Source: Flavobacteriaceae bacterium CRH
Lineage (GTDB): Bacteria; Bacteroidota; Bacteroidia; Flavobacteriales; Flavobacteriaceae
DNA: 64,000 nt
Reading direction: 5' to 3'
Assembly: GCA_001507425.1 (NCBI GenBank)
Contig: LMAJ01000001.1
Span: forward strand, 248,001 to 312,000
The notes below the pieces were generated by a model. That model saw nothing but the letters and a program-made list of their open reading frames with translations, searched no databases and was not told where the DNA came from. A program made the position numbers and the translations under genes. This document shows positions 18,823 through 27,510 of this stretch, piece by piece. The number at the start of each line of letters is the position of its first letter. Within the stretch, counting starts at the first letter, position 1.

Positions 18823-19590
18823 CTATTTACTGTTTTTCTTTATAATTTCTTGAGCTAAGTTAATGTAATTAACTGCTCCTTTGCTGGTTGCGTCATAATT
18901 AATGATGCTTTCGCCAAAACTTGGAGCCTCGCTTAATTTTACATTTCGCTGAATAACGGTATCAAAAACCATATCATTAAAATGCTTTTGAACCTCTTCT
19001 ACAACCTGATTTGATAAACGCAATCTTGAATCGTACATGGTTAGTAACAATCCTTCGATATCAAGGTCCGGGTTGTGAATTTTTTGAATACTTTTTATCG
19101 TGTTCAATAATTTTCCTAATCCCTCAAGTGCAAAATATTCACACTGAATTGGAATAACTACAGAATCAGCCGCTGTTAAAGCATTCAAAGTTAATAAACC
19201 AAGAGAAGGTGCGCAGTCGATGATGATATAATCATATTCATCTTTTACACTTTCTAATGCTTTTTTAAGCATATATTCTCTGTTTTCTTTATCAACCAAT
19301 TCGATTTCGATGGCAACAAGGTCAATATGAGCAGGTATCACATCAACATTTGGAGCTGAACATTGAACAATAGTTTCTTTTGGGGTGTGACTATGTTCAA
19401 GTATCTGATAAGTACCGATTTCAACAGATTCTACATCAATCCCAAGACCAGACGTAGCATTTGCTTGAGGATCAGCATCAATCAATAATACTTTCTTTTC
19501 TAAAACACCTAATGAGGCTGCAAGATTTACTGATGTAGTAGTCTTTCCAACGCCTCCTTTTTGATTAGCAATCGCAATGATTTTGCCCAT
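18823..19590 (-). CDS. parA: Chromosome partitioning ATPase ParA (Soj)
   Basis: 255 residues. The deviant Walker A KGGVGKTTTSVNLAA is at the N-terminus; DADPQANATSGLG and the YDYIIIDCAPSLGLLTLNAL switch follow. It is a cytosolic MinD/ParA ATPase that moves ParB-parS complexes. First gene of a parA-parB-DUF5683-dapB-lepB series; a 237-bp spacer separates it from the DUF3999 gene, and its promoter should lie there, though no clear box was found. Confidence 0.95.
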   Translation of the reverse strand: MGKIIAIANQKGGVGKTTTSVNLAASLGVLEKKVLLIDADPQANATSGLGIDVESVEIGTYQILEHSHTPKETIVQCSAPNVDVIPAHIDLVAIEIELVDKENREYMLKKALESVKDEYDYIIIDCAPSLGLLTLNALTAADSVVIPIQCEYFALEGLGKLLNTIKSIQKIHNPDLDIEGLLLTMYDSRLRLSNQVVEEVQKHFNDMVFDTVIQRNVKLSEAPSFGESIINYDATSKGAVNYINLAQEIIKKNSK

Positions 19591-19827
19591 TTATTTTCTG
19601 AATTTTGAACCGTAAAAATACAATTATTTATGGTTTTTGAAAATCTATTTTGTTAACATTTGATAAACTTTGATTTACCGTTGTTTCGTGCGTGTTTAGC
19701 GGATTTTAATTTTTGGAATGAGAAAAAATGGACATGAAAACTCGCACTATTTTTTCTGTAAATCGCTCGCAAAATTGAATTAAGTTAAAATTTAATTTAT
19801 AAACGTGAATTTGAGTTTAGGTTTAAA

Positions 19828-21054
19828 TTAATTTTTCTCTTTCAAATCTTTAACTAAACTTGCTGTGAAATAAAGAATTGTAATTCCGCCTAATAAAATA
19901 CAAAGCCACATAAACCATCCTTGTTGCCAAAAAGATTTTTTCTCTGCTTGATTTTTTGGTGAAACAATTTGTTTAATCTCGTAAATATTGGTTTGAGGTA
20001 ATTTTCCGGTAATATTATTTTTAAAATCAGAAAGATCGTATTCAGGTTCATTCAAAATTTTATTGCCTGTTCTAATAATATATTTTTCGTTTGCATTTAA
20101 ATCTACAATAACAGAAACTGGTTTTTGACTGAATTTTACAGCTGAAATATTCAATGGCTGGTTGTCCTTGTTTTCTATTTTTATGTAAAACTCTTTTTCG
20201 AATATTTCGGGAATTATAAAGCTGTTTTTTGTGTTTGAATTTAATTCAAATGAAACAATTTCTTCGTCGTAAGTTTCTAATTTATGTTTTGTTTGTTGTT
20301 GTACTTTCTTGTAAATAATAACATTACGCTTGTAATAAGTTGGTCTTGAAATCTCAAAAGCAATTTCGTTGATGATTTGTGGTGCATCAAAAAGAACATG
20401 AATTTCTGTTTGTTTTAGAGATGTAAGTTCAGTTGTTGCCGCTTTTTTTGGATTGACTTCCTGCAATATGTTTTTTTGAAGCTGAGTGTCGAAATTTCCA
20501 ACTTTCAAAATATTGATAGGAAGTGTTTTTCTATCATCAAAATCAATTTTTAAATATTTATAAGTACTTAACGGATATGAAATAGTTTTAATAACACTGG
20601 CTTCTGACGAACTGTTTAGGTCATCTAAAGTTTGTGAATTTGATATTCCGAACCATTGCGTCTGATCGTTGCTTCCTGATATAGAATAGTTTTTTACAAC
20701 ATCGGCATTTGCTATAAAAAGCGAAAGCTGATTGTTGTTTTTAACAGCTGGGACAGCAATAATAATCGAAGTGCTTTTCTTCGGAAAAACTGTTTTTGAA
20801 ACGATAGTATATTCTTCAAAAGTATTTAATAATGCTTCTGAATTACTTTGGATGAAATACGGAATCTCATTTCCTTTCGTATTAAAAATTCTAATATCAC
20901 TTAAATCATGTTTTGAATACGATCTGATTTCCGGTGACAAAACAATTTCATGGAAACCATTTTCCGGGACTTCTTTTATTTTTCCGGTTGTTTGAAACTG
21001 AGCAAACGAAAAATTTGTTAAAAATAAGAGTATAAAAAGGCTATTTAATTTCAT
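19828..21054 (-). CDS. DUF3999 family membrane-anchored protein
   Basis: About 408 residues starting at MKLNSLFILLFLTNFSFAQ, a clear signal peptide; upstream in-frame starts at 21063 and 21078 are possible. A large periplasmic beta-rich region follows, then a C-terminal membrane helix (WFMWLCILLGGITILYFTASL) and a short charged tail. DUF3999 proteins are typically coupled with DUF2339 genes, as here. Function unknown. The start lies inside the end of the DUF2339 gene (overlap of about 14 bp), so expression is probably coupled. Confidence 0.75.
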   Translation of the reverse strand: MKLNSLFILLFLTNFSFAQFQTTGKIKEVPENGFHEIVLSPEIRSYSKHDLSDIRIFNTKGNEIPYFIQSNSEALLNTFEEYTIVSKTVFPKKSTSIIIAVPAVKNNNQLSLFIANADVVKNYSISGSNDQTQWFGISNSQTLDDLNSSSEASVIKTISYPLSTYKYLKIDFDDRKTLPINILKVGNFDTQLQKNILQEVNPKKAATTELTSLKQTEIHVLFDAPQIINEIAFEISRPTYYKRNVIIYKKVQQQTKHKLETYDEEIVSFELNSNTKNSFIIPEIFEKEFYIKIENKDNQPLNISAVKFSQKPVSVIVDLNANEKYIIRTGNKILNEPEYDLSDFKNNITGKLPQTNIYEIKQIVSPKNQAEKKSFWQQGWFMWLCILLGGITILYFTASLVKDLKEKN

Positions 21055-23590
21055 TGGTTTCATTAGGCTTGTTTTCATCTATAACTAAAACTTTGATTTT
21101 TTGATATACAAAAGATATGATCAAAATAAGGATTCCCAGAAGGATAAAGGATATGATTTTTCCAGTTTCGGAAATGTTGCTTATGTCGTAGAAAAATAAT
21201 TTTAGTATCGTCAATCCAAGTAAACTTAGTGCTATAACCCTAAGGGCTTTGACTTGTTTTTTTATTCCGAGAATTAAAAACACAAAAGCCAAAACTCCCC
21301 ATAAAACAGGAAAGCCGGTTTTGATAATTTTAATTCTGGCAATTCTGATCAGATCCTCGGCAACAGCTGAACGAAGGTACGGTAAATCAGTTTTGTTGTT
21401 GTAATCTGTATAAAGTGCACTCGCTTGTAAGTCTTGTAATGTAATTGGAGAATTCATTAAAACAAAACCATGAAGCATAACTTCTGAACTGGCAATGTAA
21501 ATGATAAAAAAAGAAGCTATCCATATGAAATACTTACTTTTAAAAAAGGCAAAATCTGTTTTTTTACTAATTTGAAACAATTGATATGCAGCATAAATCG
21601 AGATAAACAATGTGATATAATGCAGATAAAAAGCAATTGATTTTCCGGTTCCGGAGCTGATAATTTCTTTGTGTTCTAAAAAGGGGTAGTTCGAAAACCA
21701 AAATGCAAACAAAACAATATTGGTAATAATAAGTAGTGTTGCGGTTTGATATCCTGACAATGTTTTTTTTCTGATCATAAATAAAGAAAATGCTGTCGAA
21801 AACAATAAATGATATAAGATTGGCAATGCAATTGCACTGTAAATACTGTCAATATGATTGTTAGATTGAAAAATAACTTCGAATAAGCCCGTTAAATAGG
21901 TTATGAAAAGACCAATTCCTAAGAGGCATTTTTTATATTGTTCAGGATCAAATATATTATTAAATGAAGAATTCTCCGGAGATTCTTTTTTCAATAAATA
22001 CCAAACTGCAAATAAAGAACATGAAACAAAAAGCCCGGTACTAAATATTGGATTAATAATTATAGTTAGAGGTAAATCGCTTCTGTAATATTTACCCCAA
22101 TCCATAATCAGGCTAAAGAGCATTAAAATGTGAACGATTAATGAGCCAAATCTATAACTTGTTATTTTTGATTTTTGAGAAAGCCACAGTAATAAAACGG
22201 CTTCGGCTGCCCAGAATAAAGTGATATAATTGCCTTTAAACTGAATTGGAATAGCTAGTGTTATAAAAGTAAGCGTTAAACCGATTAACAAGTAAACTGC
22301 TTTTTTGTCTAAACCGAATTTTTTATATAAAAACGAAGCATAAACCAAATTCAACAATGCGATAAAGGCTGTAAATAAACCGCCATATTCAGGGTGATAA
22401 TTCTTTAGAATAACCATTCCTGCGGCATAAAATAAAAAGGTATTGCTGGCTAAAATGGTTAATTGTGTTTTTGAGAATTCTCCTTTTGATCTTATATTAT
22501 TAATGATATTCATTAATATGAAAATAAAGTAGAAAGCAAAACCAAACGCAAGAGCACCAATATGGTGTGGAGTTAAGGAAGTAATGTCTTTAAACAGCCA
22601 TCCGCCATATAGTAGAACAGTAAATATATAAGCAAGAACATTTACAAGATTCCATTTTTTATGATAAGCAATTGCCAGAATCCCGATATTCAGAATAATT
22701 ATATAGCTAAAAAGAACTACATAATTTCCTTCGCCGGTACTGACCATAAACGGAACTGCAAAACCTCCAATTAAGGAAAGTACGGCAAGTTCGATTCTAT
22801 TGTAAGACAATGAAACCAGCGCACTAAAAGCGGTTATAACAACCATGATACTAAAAGCGACAGTTTGATTGAATAAATGATAATCATGAAAAGCGATTCC
22901 GATTGTAAAATAAAAAATCGCAATGGCACCAGCTACGATAACAGAACTGAAGGCAGCGTAATTTTTACGCAGTTTGTGCGCAATTCCCATTACAAGTACA
23001 CCGCACAAAACACCAATGCCAACACGTGCAGGTTCGTTGATCCAGTCTTTGTCAATAGCGTATTTTACAAAGTAGCTAATTCCTAAAACCAGAATTAAAA
23101 CTCCAATTTTGTTGATTAAGTTTTCTCCAATGAATTTCTCTAAATCAGGATTTTGTTCTTTGAAATTTTCCCAGAATGATTTTTCTGGTTCTGCCGGAAT
23201 AATAGGTTTTGGAGTAATTTTTTCGGCTACAGGAACAGTTTTTGTTTCTTTCGTTTCTATCGAAAAATCTACATAATCAGTATTGATTTTTGTAGATAAA
23301 GCAATTTTTTCTAATTCTTCATCACTTATTTTTTCTTCCTGAACTTCTTTTTTAAGTGGTTCAGAAATTATTGGTTTCGATTGGTCCGGTGTAATCTTAA
23401 ATTCTTCTTTGTTGACAACAGGAATTGTTGTTGTATGAAGATTTTCAACAGGCTTTTCGACAACTTTTAGAATATCTATTTTTTTGCTAAGTCTTTTAAT
23501 GTCATCTTCGAGACTATCAAAACGATTTTTTAAGCTGTTATTAACGTAGATCAAAAGACAAAATAAAACCACTAAAAGAAAAACTTCCAT
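21041..23590 (-). CDS. DUF2339 polytopic membrane protein
   Basis: 849 residues. An N-terminal membrane helix and coiled coil (RFDSLEDDIKRLSKKIDIL) precede a Pro/Glu-rich linker and about 24 membrane helices. WENFKEQNPDLEKFIGENLINKIGVLILVLGISYFVKYAID is the conserved DUF2339 entry block (positions about 140-180). The role is unknown; the family is widespread with DUF3999. It is the first gene of this two-gene unit. Confidence 0.82.
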   Translation of the reverse strand: MEVFLLVVLFCLLIYVNNSLKNRFDSLEDDIKRLSKKIDILKVVEKPVENLHTTTIPVVNKEEFKITPDQSKPIISEPLKKEVQEEKISDEELEKIALSTKINTDYVDFSIETKETKTVPVAEKITPKPIIPAEPEKSFWENFKEQNPDLEKFIGENLINKIGVLILVLGISYFVKYAIDKDWINEPARVGIGVLCGVLVMGIAHKLRKNYAAFSSVIVAGAIAIFYFTIGIAFHDYHLFNQTVAFSIMVVITAFSALVSLSYNRIELAVLSLIGGFAVPFMVSTGEGNYVVLFSYIIILNIGILAIAYHKKWNLVNVLAYIFTVLLYGGWLFKDITSLTPHHIGALAFGFAFYFIFILMNIINNIRSKGEFSKTQLTILASNTFLFYAAGMVILKNYHPEYGGLFTAFIALLNLVYASFLYKKFGLDKKAVYLLIGLTLTFITLAIPIQFKGNYITLFWAAEAVLLLWLSQKSKITSYRFGSLIVHILMLFSLIMDWGKYYRSDLPLTIIINPIFSTGLFVSCSLFAVWYLLKKESPENSSFNNIFDPEQYKKCLLGIGLFITYLTGLFEVIFQSNNHIDSIYSAIALPILYHLLFSTAFSLFMIRKKTLSGYQTATLLIITNIVLFAFWFSNYPFLEHKEIISSGTGKSIAFYLHYITLFISIYAAYQLFQISKKTDFAFFKSKYFIWIASFFIIYIASSEVMLHGFVLMNSPITLQDLQASALYTDYNNKTDLPYLRSAVAEDLIRIARIKIIKTGFPVLWGVLAFVFLILGIKKQVKALRVIALSLLGLTILKLFFYDISNISETGKIISFILLGILILIISFVYQKIKVLVIDENKPNETNEIK

Positions 23591-23692
23591 ATTGTATTTA
23601 ATGAGATGTTATGAATTGGTAAATATAATAACATTTTAATAGGGTAAGTTTTTTTTGCTTAAAAAGAATTAGAATTGAAGTCGTGAAAATAA

Positions 23693-24106
23693 TTAATTGA
23701 CCACGATTTCAATTTGAACGTTAATTACGCCGCTGCCCTTGTTTGAAGCAATATCCATAAAGGCTTTTTCCGTAAGGTCAATTTCTCGTCCATTAACAAA
23801 TGGACCTCTGTCTATAACTTCTACAATAACATATTTGTTATTTTTTGGATTGGTAACTTTTAATTTTGTACCAAAAGGCAGTTTTTTATGGGCAGCAGTT
23901 AGTTTATTATTGTCGAATTTTTTACCGCTTGCTGTTCTTCTTCCGTTAAATCTATTATTATAATAGGAAGCATGAGCATTTTCTTTATACAATTTAAACG
24001 AACATTCAATATCCTGATTTTTGTCTTGATCTTTAAATTCCGGGTTTTGTTGTGCCGAAGTTTTTAAAGAGATAAGGAAAATAATATATAAGAGTACTTT
24101 TTTCAT
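23693..24106 (-). CDS. rlpA: Septal ring lytic transglycosylase RlpA-like protein
   Basis: 137 residues with signal peptide MKKVLLYIIFLISLKTSAQ. The double-psi beta-barrel is clear: ASYYNNRFNGRRTASGKKFD, NKLTAAHKKLPFGTKLKVTN, VIVEVIDRGPFVNGREIDLTEKAF. No SPOR domain, so it is the short Bacteroidota form. RlpA homologues cleave denuded glycan strands; activity here is inferred. It is the last core gene before the integrated element. Confidence 0.85.
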   Translation of the reverse strand: MKKVLLYIIFLISLKTSAQQNPEFKDQDKNQDIECSFKLYKENAHASYYNNRFNGRRTASGKKFDNNKLTAAHKKLPFGTKLKVTNPKNNKYVIVEVIDRGPFVNGREIDLTEKAFMDIASNKGSGVINVQIEIVVN

Positions 24107-24264
24107 TTTTCAAATTTTTTGCAAAGGGAGCCAATTGCGAGAAATCTGATGTGTGATTGAAGTTATATTTGTAGTATATCAAGACATATTTTAGTTTTAA
24201 TACAATTTCTAAAAAAGTAAATAAAAGTATTAAGCAACAAAAAACAATTTTTATACAAGCAAAA

Positions 24265-24296
24265 AAAAGTCTTTTCAAGTAAATGAAAAGACTTTT
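24265..24296 (-). terminator. Orphaned tRNA-Pro terminator at left element boundary
   Basis: Stem aaaagtcttttca (24265-24277) pairs with tgaaaagactttt (24284-24296). On the minus strand it is followed by an eight-T run. It sits immediately outside the 17-bp tRNA fragment, so it most likely was the terminator of tRNA-Pro before the element separated them by 35 kb. Confidence 0.7.
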
Positions 24297-24313
24297 GTCG
24301 GGGTGGCAGGATT
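24297..24313. repeat. Left attachment site: tRNA-Pro 3'-end fragment
   Basis: 17 bp identical to the 3' end of the tRNA-Pro gene at 59297-59313. After this the sequence departs from the tRNA (acatgcc instead of cgaacct), so no full tRNA is present here. Confidence 0.85.
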
Positions 24314-24878
24314 ACATGCCTATTCCTTAATTCGTTGATTTTATTGGTGTTCTCAAGTAGTCTTCCAAAAAGGGTAGCCGAATAGGTCTCATTTATAATG
24401 ACTTACCTTGTAGCCCTTTGTTTCCTTGATCAATTTAATTGCAGTCAGTCAATGTACTTTAATATATGTAAAGGTATTAAAAATGTCATTATGATACAAC
24501 AAATAATAATCCTTGTTGTGAATTATTAAGGTTATAAATTGGGTAAATTGGTAGCTTGAACTATATTTTTTGGGTATGGTTTGATAAATAGTTTTGGCAC
24601 TTTTCGAAGATCGAGATTCAATTTTAAATAAGGAGTGTTGATGAGAACAAAAACTGACTCATTAACTTCATAGGTCTGGATCGTGAATCCTGTTTATAAA
24701 GTGATAAATGAAATTAAAATCACTGAATAAATTAATCTATATTTAATACATAGAAATAACATAAAGCGTGAATTTTAACTTTGAGTACTTTTATGCTTAA
24801 ATAAGATTATTCAACTACGCAAAATAGCCGCGTACTCGTATTGATACCTTTGAGTGATAATTAATTAAAAGAAATCAA
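24314..24878. other. Non-coding left end of the element
   Basis: 565 bp without a convincing gene. It holds one 22-bp repeat copy (24367-24388) also present at the right end. The sequence around 24830-24850 (aatagccgcgtactcg) is more GC-rich but no structure was recognised. The promoter for the gene at 24879 should lie in the last 150 bp. Confidence 0.5.
24367..24388. repeat. Element-end direct repeat, left copy
   Basis: A 22-bp sequence with core agggtagccgaataggtc is identical at 59171-59192, and similarity continues with tCtcattt versus tCccattt. It lies 54 bp inside the left attachment repeat. Possible arm-type binding site for the integrase or excisionase. Confidence 0.65.
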
Positions 24879-25523
24879 ATGAATTTTAAGCCTACATTTG
24901 AAAATAGACAAATTGCAATCGAAAAAACCCTTTTCGTTGAGTCATTAACTTCCAAACTTATCAAACACATGATGGGTCTAGATTTACTAGGTAGTACAAA
25001 GTCACTAGATAACAAATCTTCATCAATAAGTTTGCGCGCTAAAATTGATTTACTAACAGATTGTGGCAAAATTGACAAGCAAACTTACGCCAATTTATTG
25101 CACATTACTAGCATTAGAAATCAGTTTGCACATAATTTTGAATGCAATAATTTTGAAGATTTGCCTAAATTTATTGATGGTATTGATAAGCCACTACTTA
25201 AATATTGCCCAAATTTGAGTGCTTCGACAGAAGAAAATTTAAAAAAAGGATTTTTGAATATGGCGGATCAAGCGTTTAAATTTCTTTTAAATGAATTTGG
25301 AGGAGTTACAAGAGAATATCAAATTGACATGGAGAAACTGAAAATACGTATTACAGAGGATGAACAAAAATTATTAGATCAATACGGAATTCAAGGGGCA
25401 AGAAATAGAGCATTAGTTTTAAATAAAGTGAGGCAACTTCTTAAAGAAGATGGGCATGAAGAATTGAATTCTAAAATAAATGATGAGATTATCCAATTCA
25501 AAAGAGAAAATCCTGATGCTTAA
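24879..25523 (+). CDS. HEPN-like / MltR-like protein with RX4H motif
   Basis: 214 residues, soluble and helical. The segment LLHITSIRNQFAHNFE at about residues 74-88 contains R80-N-Q-F-A-H85, the R-X4-H motif of HEPN domains, many of which are RNases in toxin and defence systems; MltR-type proteins share a similar IRNxFAH motif, so catalysis is not assured. The C-terminal 60 residues are charged and resemble a small DNA- or protein-binding tail (EDEQKLLDQYGIQGARNRALVLNKVR). It is the first of six co-directional cargo genes; the next gene follows after 37 bp. Start is ATG 24879. Specific function unknown. Confidence 0.6.
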   Translation: MNFKPTFENRQIAIEKTLFVESLTSKLIKHMMGLDLLGSTKSLDNKSSSISLRAKIDLLTDCGKIDKQTYANLLHITSIRNQFAHNFECNNFEDLPKFIDGIDKPLLKYCPNLSASTEENLKKGFLNMADQAFKFLLNEFGGVTREYQIDMEKLKIRITEDEQKLLDQYGIQGARNRALVLNKVRQLLKEDGHEELNSKINDEIIQFKRENPDA

Positions 25524-25560
25524 TTCAGTGTCGACCTATAGCATTTATAACGAATAAAAT

Positions 25561-26466
25561 ATGGCAAACAAATTTTCAGATTCTGATTTTAAAAAATTCT
25601 TTGAATCAATACCACCAGAGATAATGGAAGAACAAAATATTTTAATTCTTCAACAACAAGAAAAAGAATACGAAAGTTTTAAGAAGTACTTAAAAAACGA
25701 ATCTTGTTATATCTGTGGTCTAAAAATAAACGCGTTCAACGAAAACTCATTTTGTTTGCATTGGTTCACCTACCCTATAGGAATTAAAAAGAAGCATTTT
25801 GAAAAAATCTTTAAAGGAGATTTAAGTTTTGGATTTATTAATTTGGATGCATATTTTCGTTGGTTAGCCAATTCTGAAAATTTTATGGGAAACATAAACG
25901 ATTTAAGAACCGAAACATCTGAAAACTCATATCTTGAAGCTACATATAAATATAAAAATCTACAGTGGGCATTTTCAATAGGAAATACTGATTTAGAAGG
26001 TCACAAAAATTCTTTCATAGGTGCCGAACCTCACTATCATATCGAAATGAAAGTTGATGGAAGAAACTTTATCAATTTTAGCGATTTTCACTTGAAATTT
26101 AACGATGAGGATTTATTTAATATTGAAGTGCGGAAGCAAATTCCTGAAAATGTAATTACAACAAATGACGTTTATGCTGGAATGAGTTTTTTAGAAAATG
26201 AAGAAAACATTGATCTAATAAAAGAAATGTCTGAAGTGACTCAAGATTATGAAAACGCGACTGTAAACTATCAATCCGTCATTATCCCAGATAAAGACAA
26301 TCCAATCACTGGAGAAATGCTTCAAGAAGCTATGAAAGAAAGCGAAGAAACAAAAAAACCAATTGGAATAATTTTAAGCGAAAAATTAAAATCAGCAAAA
26401 AGTACAATTATAATTTCTCCTGGTCAAGGCGTTCCTAAAATGTCCAAACGAAGCGGAAAAAAATGA
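25561..26466 (+). CDS. Hypothetical protein with putative zinc-binding Cys/His cluster
   Basis: 301 residues, soluble. I do not recognise the family. C49, C52, C65 and H67 (in ESCYICGLKI and SFCLHWF) form a C-x2-C-x12-C-x-H pattern that could bind zinc. A second His-rich segment, AEPHYHIEMKVDGRNF, is near residue 160. The C-terminal third resembles a helical linker ending in a basic tail (KMSKRSGKK). Together with the upstream HEPN-like gene (37 bp away) it may form a two-gene unit. A cassette-type palindrome begins just past its stop codon. Confidence 0.55.
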   Translation: MANKFSDSDFKKFFESIPPEIMEEQNILILQQQEKEYESFKKYLKNESCYICGLKINAFNENSFCLHWFTYPIGIKKKHFEKIFKGDLSFGFINLDAYFRWLANSENFMGNINDLRTETSENSYLEATYKYKNLQWAFSIGNTDLEGHKNSFIGAEPHYHIEMKVDGRNFINFSDFHLKFNDEDLFNIEVRKQIPENVITTNDVYAGMSFLENEENIDLIKEMSEVTQDYENATVNYQSVIIPDKDNPITGEMLQEAMKESEETKKPIGIILSEKLKSAKSTIIISPGQGVPKMSKRSGKK

Positions 26467-26470
26467 AAAT

Positions 26471-26605
26471 GCCTTATAACAACTACAACGGATTTGGGCA
26501 ATTGGCTAAATGGAGAAGTTGGTTTTGTATTAGGGATCATTTGGCAAATCCGAAAATAAGGCTTAATTTAATCCCGAACCCGCTGTAATACCAGAACGTT
26601 TAGCA
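26471..26605. repeat. Cassette-type imperfect palindrome, copy A
   Basis: About 135 bp. The left arm ctacaacggatttgggc (26483-26499) pairs imperfectly with the right arm ending in cccgctgtaat (to 26589). The outer boxes are ttataacaac on the left and gaacgttta on the right, like the simple-site boxes of integron attC sites. A similar sequence is at 29967-30110, with half or diverged copies at 27371-27510 and 31141-31170. Confidence 0.6.
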
Positions 26606-26634
26606 ATATTGCAAAAAAACATAAACAGTCAAAA

Positions 26635-27363
26635 ATGAATTGTGGAACAGATTATCACAGAATAACACTCGTACTAATCATCATCTTTATTGGCGGGCTT
26701 GCCGGCCTTACAAATTTCTATTCATTTTACTTTCAACAACCAGAAGAAAAACGTGAAAAAAAAATTGTTATAAAATATTTGCTTAGTGGAATTGGAGCTT
26801 CGATTCTTGTTCCTCTTTTGCTGAATATGTTATCTAGCAATTTGATAAAGAATGATAACAAATTTGATTCAATAAATTATTTTGTTTTCGCAGGATTCTG
26901 TTTTATAGCTGGTTATTTCTCTGATAGATTTATTAATTCAATGGGCGAGAGAATCTTGAAAGATTTACAAGAGACAAAAGATAAAGCAAATGAGGCCATA
27001 GACTCGGCAAAAGCAACGGAAGAAAAAGTAGATGTCTTAGTGTCAACTGAAGCAGAAATAGATTCAACGGAGACAGAAAGTAATCAATTAGAATCTTTTC
27101 AGGATCTTTTACCAAGTCAATTGAGTAATTCCAGTGATCTAATAGACAAAATTATAAAATCATTTGACGATCCCAAGTATAAATTTAGAACTTCTCAAGG
27201 GATTGCAAAAGTTGCAGATTCAAATCGTATTGTCGTAATAAAAATGCTGGAAGAATTAAGAAAGCTTGGAATCACTCGGAAAATTGTTTCTAAAGAAGAT
27301 AAAACTATTCTGTGGAGTTTAAGCAATCTCGGAAGAGAAATTTTGAAAAAAAGTAAAGAATAG
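26635..27363 (+). CDS. YEATS-associated three-TM (YLATT-like) membrane protein with winged-helix end
   Basis: 242 residues. Three membrane helices at about 10-32, 47-68 and 79-97; LLSGIGASILVPLLLNMLSSNL and NYFVFAGFCFIAGYFSDRF match the three-TM domain found next to YEATS-like domains in predicted bacterial conflict systems. A helical linker (about 98-150) leads to a winged-helix-like C-terminus (KFRTSQGIAKVADSNRIVVIKMLEELRKLG). No separate YEATS gene was seen nearby. It may be a membrane sensor or effector; that is inference. Flanked on both sides by cassette-type repeats, so it may be a single-gene cassette. Confidence 0.6.
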   Translation: MNCGTDYHRITLVLIIIFIGGLAGLTNFYSFYFQQPEEKREKKIVIKYLLSGIGASILVPLLLNMLSSNLIKNDNKFDSINYFVFAGFCFIAGYFSDRFINSMGERILKDLQETKDKANEAIDSAKATEEKVDVLVSTEAEIDSTETESNQLESFQDLLPSQLSNSSDLIDKIIKSFDDPKYKFRTSQGIAKVADSNRIVVIKMLEELRKLGITRKIVSKEDKTILWSLSNLGREILKKSKE

Positions 27364-27370
27364 CAACATC

Positions 27371-27510
27371 GCCTAACGCACGCTATAAGCAATTTGGGTA
27401 TTAGGCTTAATTTGAAATTGGTTTTGTATTTAGAAGATTTGGCAAATCCGAAAGATAACGCTAATTTAATCCCAAACTGAAGTTTTTTCACAGACTGACA
27501 TTAGGTGGCA
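27371..27510. repeat. Cassette-type imperfect palindrome, copy B (diverged)
   Basis: It starts with gcctaacgc, contains ggttttgtatttag and atttggcaaatccga as in copies A and D, then taatttaatcccaaac, and ends in gacattaggtggc. The gcctaac and ttaggtggc ends are inverted relative to each other, as in the outer boxes of attC sites. The right end overlaps the GTG start of the next gene. Confidence 0.5.
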
